Below are positions 57,502 through 64,000 of a stretch of DNA of 64,000 nt, in pieces. How positions within the stretch are numbered: the first letter of the stretch is position 1; each line of letters begins with the position of its first letter. Position numbers and translations under genes: made by a program. The notes under the pieces are model-generated. The model was not told the origin of the DNA, made no database searches, and was given only the letters and a program-made list of their open reading frames with translations. The DNA comes from Megamerina dolium (taxonomy: Eukaryota > Arthropoda > Insecta > Diptera > Megamerinidae). The DNA lies in NCBI GenBank assembly GCA_963854835.1, contig OY978528.1, positions 35,509,335 through 35,573,334 on the forward strand, in the 5' to 3' direction.

Positions 57502-57941
57502 TGTAACGAGTATCGATAGTTGATTACTCATCACTATTGTGACTGACACTATTGGCAGCATCGAAACGAATGTCAACAAAAAGAAATGAGCGATAACCAG
57601 AACAAGCCAACGAGAAAGGAAGAGAAGAATCTCGATAAAGGAAGATTCTGGGGTGTTGCCAACAGAGTATAAATAGAGCCATTGTTGAGAAGTGAAAATC
57701 AATCGAATTCCGAACGTGAATGCGCAAACATCTATACAGAGGCAAAAGTTGCTAGTACATTAAAGTGTTATTGTAAATAGTTGATTATAAACAGAGTTGA
57801 TTGTAAATAGAGTTTATTAAATAAATTGTTGCTGTATATAGTTGTATAAAATAAGTGTTGCAGTTATCATTAACAGAATCCAGTGATCGAACAAGGTAAT
57901 TCAAATAGAATTAAACGTTCACAGAATAAAAAAACGTAACA
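57502..57941 (+). repeat. 3' LTR of copy A
   Basis: 440 bp; no difference from the 5' LTR noticed by eye. Confidence 0.97.
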
Positions 57942-57959
57942 ATATAATAAAATAAATAA

Positions 57960-60475
57960 ATGTTGCCAACTGAGTATAAATAGAGCCAGTGTTGACAAAC
58001 GAAAATCAATCAAATTCCGAACGTGATTGCGCAAACATCTATACAGTATCAGAAGCGAAAGTTGCAAGTACATTAAAAGAGTTATTGTAAATAGTTGACA
58101 GAGTTGATTAAATAAATTGTTGCTGTATATAATTGTACAAAATAAGTGTTGCAATTATTATTAACAGAATCCAGTGATCGAACAAGGTTAATTCAAATAG
58201 AATTAAATGCTCACAGAATAAAAACGTAACAATTAGTGTCAGAAGTGGGATTCTGTAAATATGGTGAAAATTGACCAACTAAAAGTGGACCAATTAAAAA
58301 AGCTGTTGGTAGAGATGAATCTATCGTCATTAGGTACAAAAGCAGAACTGCTGGTGAGGCTAAGGCAAGCCATGGAGGCTAAGGGTATTAATGTAAAAGA
58401 ACACGAGTTCTTTGAGGAAGCCGAGATACATGCAGTCGTACACGCTGAGGAAGAGAGCAAGATAGATTCGAGTGGTCAACTTATGGATTTTATGAAAACC
58501 ATGATGCAACAGCAACAACAACAGCTAAAAGAAAATGCGTCTCGCATTGACTCCAAGCTTCAAGAACATGAAGTATGAGAATTCAAGAAAGTTCGTCTCG
58601 CCAAGAAAACGTCATTGGAGAAATCCCGAAGACAATTAACTACAAACTTTAAGATATATTTTGGGCTATTAATGAGAAAGTTGCAGAACTAAAAGAACAT
58701 GTAGATTAAATTTCCGGAACCATTAATGAAAAAGTCACGGATCTGAAGGAACATGTAGATGACTTTGAAGATAAGTTCAAGAAATTACAGCACGAACTCA
58801 ATCAACTAAAAATAAATGGACCAGCCACATCAGTGATTAGAGATTCAAGCACAATCAAACTAAAGCCACCAACATTTGACGAAAGCACGCCATTCAATAT
58901 CTTCAAGCTTCAATTCAAGACAACCGCTTCGAAGAATCAATGGGACGACAGTGACAAGACTGCTGCTTTAATAGTGCCATTAAAAGATAATGCATCCGAA
59001 GTGTTACAGATGGTTCCAGAGAAAGCTCGCAATCACTGATGGACACACTCTAGCGGAAATATGGTCATGAATACAAGAGTCAATTACATCGAGTGGAGTT
59101 AAGATCGCGTGTGCAACGTAGTAATGACAGCTTTCAGGATTTCGCTTCCGACATTGAGCGTTTATGTCATCTAGAGTTCTCCAGTAATTCGGAAGAGTTC
59201 ATCGAAAAAATAAAAATAGAGGCATTCATAGACGGCATATGTGATGGAGAGACAAAGCGTGCCCTAGTCATGTCACCAAGGAATACTTATGCCGAAACAG
59301 TCAGTAGTGCCTTGACGTTTGAAACCGCCAGTTTGATGTGTCGACCAATGCCACGGGTACGCCAATTAGAAGCAGAAACAACAGATCTAGTTGACGCAGT
59401 GCGTCAGGCCGTCAAATCAGTTGTGCAGCCTGAAGCAAGAACAGCAGGTCGCCGCAAAAACAAATTTAATGGTAAGTGCTACATTTGCGACAAACGAGGG
59501 CATATAGCGCGTGATTGCAATCACTCGAATATGAAGCCTAAAGGAAGAACAAAGAATCAACGCAAAAATAAATTTGCCGGTAAGTACTTCATATGCAACC
59601 AAAGAGAACACATGGCGCGTAATTGCCGTCTACGACGACAGCGATCAGGACCGAATTCACTAGGACAACGAAAGGAATATCGTGATGTTAGTCATGGTAG
59701 TAAAGCCGATACTCCATATCGTCGTACTTGCATCGTGGACAGTAAACATTGTTCTCGGATGAGAAGCCAGAAGCACATTGACGACATACGACTTACGAAT
59801 TTATTGCCGGAGGAGTCATGGACCACCGAACGAGTGCAAGAAGATCAGCGGAACGACTCAGATCTCGTAAAGCTTATGGAATACAAGGAGCAGGGAAAAT
59901 GTCCAGATTGGCAAGAGATGGCTAATGAGAGTCCAATAGCAAAGGCATATTGCGCGCAGTGGCAAAGCCTGCACTTGCGAGACGGATGTTTATTCCCAGC
60001 ATGGGAAAAAGAAGATGGAAAAATCACTAATGATCTTCTATTGGTACCCAAAGCTAGAATAATTGAAGTGATAGCTGAGTATCACAATGCCTCCAGTGGA
60101 GGTCATTTGGGAATCACCAAAATCGTCGGGAAAATAAAGAAACGATTTTATTGGGTTGGATGTCATGACCATGTCGCTGATTGGATTCCGAAGTGTAAGC
60201 AATATGCTATGGCTAAAGGTCCCAATAAGAATAGTCGAATTACGATGCACCAATACATCGTAGGTGCTCTATTTGAGCGAATTGCTATGGACATAGCTGG
60301 ACCATTTCCAATAAGCAACGCACGAAACAAATATGTTCTGGTGGTTATAGATTACTTCAGTAAATGGCCTGAAATATTCCCCATTCCAAATCAAGAAGAT
60401 AGTACAGTTGCCGATGTATTCGTCAACGAGTGGATTACTTGTTTTGGTGTACCGATGGAGTTACAGGATTTATAT
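57960..60475 (+). mobile_element. Gypsy copy C: truncated Gag-integrase element
   Basis: 5' LTR 57960-58231 lacks its first half (starts GTTGCCAACTGAGTATAAATAG at the TATA region). Primer site 58234-58251 with one substitution (TAGTGTCAG). Internal region ends abruptly in the integrase core after VPMEL (about 60466). No 3' LTR. Lies only 18 bp from copy A, same strand, but belongs to a separate insertion. Confidence 0.92.
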
Positions 60476-60502
60476 TGCAGGTTTCAGTTTTTACTGCTGT
60501 AA
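58261..60502 (+). pseudogene. Gag-integrase ORF of copy C, broken
   Basis: Frame 58261-58578 encodes the SAP motif and coiled-coil start, then stops. 58833-59039 is the capsid start and 59093-60502 is a 469-codon open frame. The open frame holds the capsid end, knuckles (CDKRGHIARDC; the second has Tyr for its first Cys and Glu for Gly), the same knuckle-to-integrase junction (YRRTCIVDSKHCSR) as copies A and B, the integrase H2C2 and first Asp (AMDIAGPF). The second Asp and Glu are lost with the 3' truncation. Confidence 0.9.
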
Positions 60503-60732
60503 AAGGAATATCAAAATCGGTTATTTTCAAAACTATTAATCATTTTGTTTGTGTATAAGATTTGGATTTGAAGTTGTAATTGCTATAATTGGAAATATTC
60601 GAAAGCAAAAAAAAAAAGCCAAATGCATTTGAGATGCTTGTCCCCTATACGGAACCATGGTCTAAAAATGTTAGTAATTTTCATTTTGATAGATTTCAGT
60701 CAGTTGATTTTGGCTTATCTTCTTCATACTTT
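60476..60732. other. Spacer
   Basis: No recognised element; contains an A11 run near 60610. Confidence 0.35.
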
Positions 60733-61105
60733 TACTCATACTTACTTACTTATTTATGAGGCCATTACAATCGAAAATTGATTAAGGCCTGAATCTGGCA
60801 TGCTTCGCCAGCTAACTTTTTCCTTCACTAGCCGGCGCCAGTTAGAGAATAAAAGCGCTGAAGTATTTGATCAGTGGGGACTGGAAAGTTTGGGAGAACT
60901 CCTCAACTGGCTGAATTATTCGAAGCGTCGCCATTCAATAATGTGCAGAAGTGTTCCTTCCATAAGCTCAGTACACTTTGGACGTCCGTAATCAGATTCC
61001 CCATTTTGTCACGACAGGAAGAGTTCCGGGATTTAAACCGCCACCCTGGGGCTTGATCTCTCGAAGACTGTCGTGAACTGTCAGTTATATCTGGCAATCA
61101 AAATG
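60733..61105 (-). pseudogene. LINE X relic, linker and 3' end
   Basis: Minus strand reads CRDKMGNLITDVQSVLSLWK then EHFCTLLNGDASNN (61020-60910), the linker preceding RT in APE-type LINEs. It then skips to the 3' end, where GCGAAGCATGCCAGATTCAG and a terminal TAAGTAAGTAAGTA tract match the end of the 11558-12156 copy. Internally deleted. Confidence 0.75.
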
Positions 61106-62557
61106 GCTGGTGCCTATGGACACGTGCCGTAACTTATAAAAACGCTCGTAGATCCAAGATAGAGATTAAAATATTGAGAAATAAATAGAGCATAAAAATG
61201 CCGTGATCTCTGCATGACATTTCTGTTCTTGAATGCCTTGGTAATAAAATATAAAGAATGTTGTGTTTTCCGTCTTCATTTTAATTATTTTTGTTTACAA
61301 AGTTTTGTCAGAATTTGACAACTCCATCTTAATTAAAATAGTTCTCTTTTTCACACAATATATTCCTATCTTATTTATCATTAGTGATAATACATAAAAA
61401 TTTGGAAAAAGAAGTATCATATGGGCTTCATTCACGGATGACAGAATACTAAGGTTACGCCCATCCCTTACCGCTAATCGGTTCCCAGTGAATTTGAAAT
61501 AATCTGCTGTATATGTGACGTCCCACTGGTCCAATATTTACATTATTCATTTATTCATTACCCCGAATTGATTAATTTTTTTTTTCAGAATGTTCGCCAT
61601 TTTGGCATTTCTCTTGGTAATGTACCTCGCAATACCACGAAGGAATCATTTGAGAAACATACGAGCTATTTAGAAATATGGCAACCACATGTGTTGCCAG
61701 TCATTTCCGTAACAGTATTTTGAAAAACATAAATACAAATATATCAAGTGATTTTAATTAATTTACTAACGACTGTAATTGAAAACTAAGTATTACATCA
61801 TGTATGTTCCTTGACGCATCCGTAGAGTTTTCACTCGTGAAGTAATTCACATTCGCTTTCCGAATGTCCAGTTGGACGAGAACATGTCATAGGTTTCTTG
61901 GGAGCACTACAGCCCTAATTGTGGCCAACAGCAGGTCTTTGTGAACCATCAAATAAATACGATAGAAATACTAATTTAAAAAAATTATAATTAACTAATT
62001 GTGAAGTTTTTGCAAATGCGAGAACTACATAGCTCTAATTTTATGCAACACAAGTAGGTATGTATCTAATCTAAATAATAATTTTACTTTTGCAAATATG
62101 TATTAATTATTTCCTAATATGTTAGTATTTCGTTCTTTCGGTTCGCTGGATGATCCATGTCCAGTCAACTATGAAGAAATGCCAGTAGTTTAAATATAGA
62201 ATTAATTCAACGAGCCGTCAAAACCTTTCTATAAATAACCGGTTTTCCAACATCGCCAAAGATCTACAAATACTTCTACTGATAATCTACAAAAATTAAA
62301 AAGCCATCCAAATCGAGGTATTTAATATAAATTTATATATTATTATTTATTTAATTATTTCAATAAATATTTTTATTTCCCGGACAAATTTTACGGTTCA
62401 AACGAAATGTTTGGAAAATTTTTGCAGTTTAGTAATATAAATTATATATTTAAGGAATGATATGGGAACCATAGTTGCTCTCTCACATACAACTAGTTTG
62501 GTTTAGCGATAGTAAAATTTGATACCTGTATATGAATATACTAATTCTCTAAAAATT
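61106..62557. other. Intergenic region
   Basis: 1.45 kb, AT-rich, Use1 3' side at the right. A 79-codon minus ORF (61534-61295) has no recognised motif. Nothing else supported. Confidence 0.45.
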
Positions 62558-63457
62558 TTACGCTTTTTTCTTCTTCATAATTTTCATAAATAGCACCATG
62601 CCTGAAATTACATAGGAAATATATTTGGTGGATTTAGATTTCTCTTTTTTTTTATTCACCTATGAAAACAACAATTACAAAGACTATCATGAGCCACATC
62701 CAACACTTGTAAGCATTACGTGAATGATCTTCTAGTTTTTCTGTTTCTTTCTGCAAAGAACTGATATTGCGATCAGTCATACCTGTTGAACGTGAAACTA
62801 TTTCAGTGTCTTTCTTGATGATGCGATTAGCCGTCTGGGTTTGTTCCTTAAGATTTCGCGTGAGTGACAACATATGCTCTGTAATTTTCTCCTGAGCATC
62901 GCTGTAATATTTTACGGCTTCGTTCATATTGTCACCTGTTGTGGTACTGTCGGGCTTCCTGCGTCGGATGGTATCATCTTTGAAACAATATGAAAAACAT
63001 TACAGTTTAAAATAAATTTAAGAGAGAACAGTCATATTTACATATGTAGGCCTAACCATTTAATAATTCTTTACGTAAATCTGCATTATGTTTAGATGCT
63101 TGTAGTTGGCGGACCTCTTTGAGTGCATCATCACCAGATTCGTACCTGACGAAGCGTCGACCTTTTTCTGCATGCGGACTATCGATATATTTTATCAGAG
63201 ATTTTAATGATTGTAGTCTTTTCGTATAATCCGGAATTTTCTCCATACTCTGTCGACTATGATATATACAGATATACTATAATAAATTGTGTATAAAAAG
63301 CTTTTACTAATTACTCTTCATATTCCACTAGTTCATTAATCATTGTATCTAATGATTTTATGAATTTCTTCAGCCGCCAGTAATTCTCCTCATTTTTTGC
63401 TAATTCTTCGCAATTTGCTAGTAACGTTCTAATACTCACATTCAACTTCGTTACCAT
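62558..63457 (-). CDS. Use1: Vesicle transport SNARE Use1
   Basis: ER-resident SNARE working with Sec20 and syntaxin 18 in Golgi-to-ER retrograde fusion. Exons (minus): 63457-63315, 63256-63057, 62977-62660 and 62601-62558; 705 nt, 234 aa plus stop, all GT/AG with introns of 58-79 bp. N-terminus MVTKLNVSIRTLLANCEELA matches Use1 (LNLVRLLSRCEAMA in man). The SNARE motif is in exon 3: EHMLSLTRNLKEQTQ, ANRIIKKDTEIVSRS, with Asp at the likely zero layer. A single C-terminal membrane anchor (WLMIVFVIVVFIG) is completed by exon 4 (MVLFMKIMKKKKA). Stopping at 62652 inside the last intron would remove the lysine-rich end and is rejected. Confidence 0.93.
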
Positions 63458-63627
63458 TGTTTTCTATAATGTAGGTAGATACAGCAAGTATAAAAGTACA
63501 TTCGTTAATACCACACGTCACTTTTGGCATTAGCTGTGTACGTATGGCTATTATTTCACCTTCAATGGTTACTGTCAATAAGTGTATTCGGTTACTTTAC
63601 ATGGAAAATGTGAGTAATAGCCGAAGC

Positions 63628-63631
<4 letters not shown>
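63458..63631. other. Use1 upstream region
   Basis: Short promoter-side spacer between Use1 and the TA microsatellite. Confidence 0.4.

Positions 63632-63717
<86 letters not shown>
63632..63717. repeat. (AT)n microsatellite at SINE tail
   Basis: Uninterrupted AT run of about 85 bp, directly adjoining the 3' end of the minus-strand SINE. Confidence 0.98.
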
Positions 63718-63721
<4 letters not shown>

Positions 63722-63943
63722 CTAAAAGCCCCGAACGGCTCATTGGCTCAGCTTATCTTCCATTGCTGTTGTGCGTGTTAAATTTGGACAGTATTAGAAG
63801 GGACCTACTTATTTTAGCTGGATCCGAACGGCAGAATTCTTGTGACATCATTTTTTCTGGGTTTTGTCACAGAGTTCTTTTAGAAGCTTTTTCATGGCAA
63901 GTTGTTACTGTCGGAATAATTGCCAATTGCTTGTCGACAGCAA
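63718..63943 (-). mobile_element. tRNA-derived SINE, copy 3, lacking its tRNA head
   Basis: Minus-strand copy whose body matches 36580-36860 (GGACAGTATTAGAAGGGACC on the plus strand, TTCATGGCAAGTTGTTACTG). It stops at GACAGCAAC, so the box A/B head is missing: a 5'-truncated insertion or a break at about 63943. Confidence 0.88.
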
Positions 63944-64000
63944 CTTTATATACGCCAATCCGTCATACACAAATGACAGCTGAGTTAAAATACATGAATT
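63944..64000. other. Right edge, no feature
   Basis: 57 bp with nothing recognised. Confidence 0.3.

Larger units (their letters stand above)
54082..57941 (+). mobile_element. Gypsy copy A: intact non-autonomous Gag-integrase element
   Basis: 3860 bp with 440-bp LTRs at 54082-54521 and 57502-57941 that appear identical base for base, and a 4-bp duplication ATAT on both sides (54078-54081 and 57942-57945). Primer site 54524-54541, polypurine tract 57489-57498. The single internal ORF runs 54551-57490. Protease, RT and RNase H are absent. All signals needed in cis for reverse transcription and integration are present. Confidence 0.97.

Noticed and set aside
62652..62927. Use1 ending at the stop at 62652
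   Set aside because: The preceding ATAG|GTGAAT is a splice donor, and the downstream exon supplies a proper tail; read-through would end inside the membrane anchor.

Overview
The window is nuclear DNA of a cyclorrhaphan fly, most likely a tephritid fruit fly. Seven host genes have Drosophila-type proteins and short introns (about 60-140 bp). They sit among AT-rich spacers and a very heavy load of insect transposons. Species and chromosome cannot be read from the sequence alone.

Host genes: Transportin (Tnpo, minus, C-terminus off the left edge; 232-3149); Folliculin (minus, complete, 455 aa; 18012-19630); an intronless ZAD/C2H2 zinc-finger factor (plus, 804 aa; 29280-31694); Sf3b6/p14 (minus, 121 aa; 32726-33235); dihydropteridine reductase Dhpr (minus, 235 aa; 39838-40826); the PCGF3-type RING protein l(3)73Ah (plus, 222 aa; 42041-42926); ribosomal protein RpL18 (minus, 188 aa; 44414-45262); and the SNARE Use1 (minus, 234 aa; 62558-63457). 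Exons were placed by hand from GT/AG sites, frame continuity and the known protein families. The genes have unrelated housekeeping or regulatory roles and show no operon-like logic.

Mobile DNA: 3.2-18 kb is a nest: a tRNA-derived SINE, a Tc1-like relic, a degenerate Ty3/Gypsy copy (E1), a second Gypsy (F) split by two LINEs, and a MITE inside F's integrase. One LINE is a Jockey-type element with an intact 945-codon ORF2. 20-28.7 kb holds a MITE cluster, an antisense LINE relic and Gypsy copy B. 33.7-39.3 kb is a dead Copia element containing two SINE insertions, followed by a mariner relic and another SINE. 45.8-61.1 kb is a dispersed tandem-containing repeat, solo LTRs, Gypsy copies D, A and C, and LINE fragments.

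The most interesting signal is one Ty3/Gypsy family (LTR about 440 bp, primer site matching tRNA-Leu). It occurs as autonomous-type copies (E1, D) and as a derived lineage (A, B, C). In A, B and C protease, reverse transcriptase and RNase H are missing, and a SAP-domain Gag is fused in frame to a complete integrase. Copy A has LTRs that look identical, a 4-bp target duplication and an uninterrupted 979-codon Gag-integrase ORF. This points to recent movement with RT and protease supplied in trans. All three fusion copies share the same junction and a second zinc knuckle that the autonomous copies lack.
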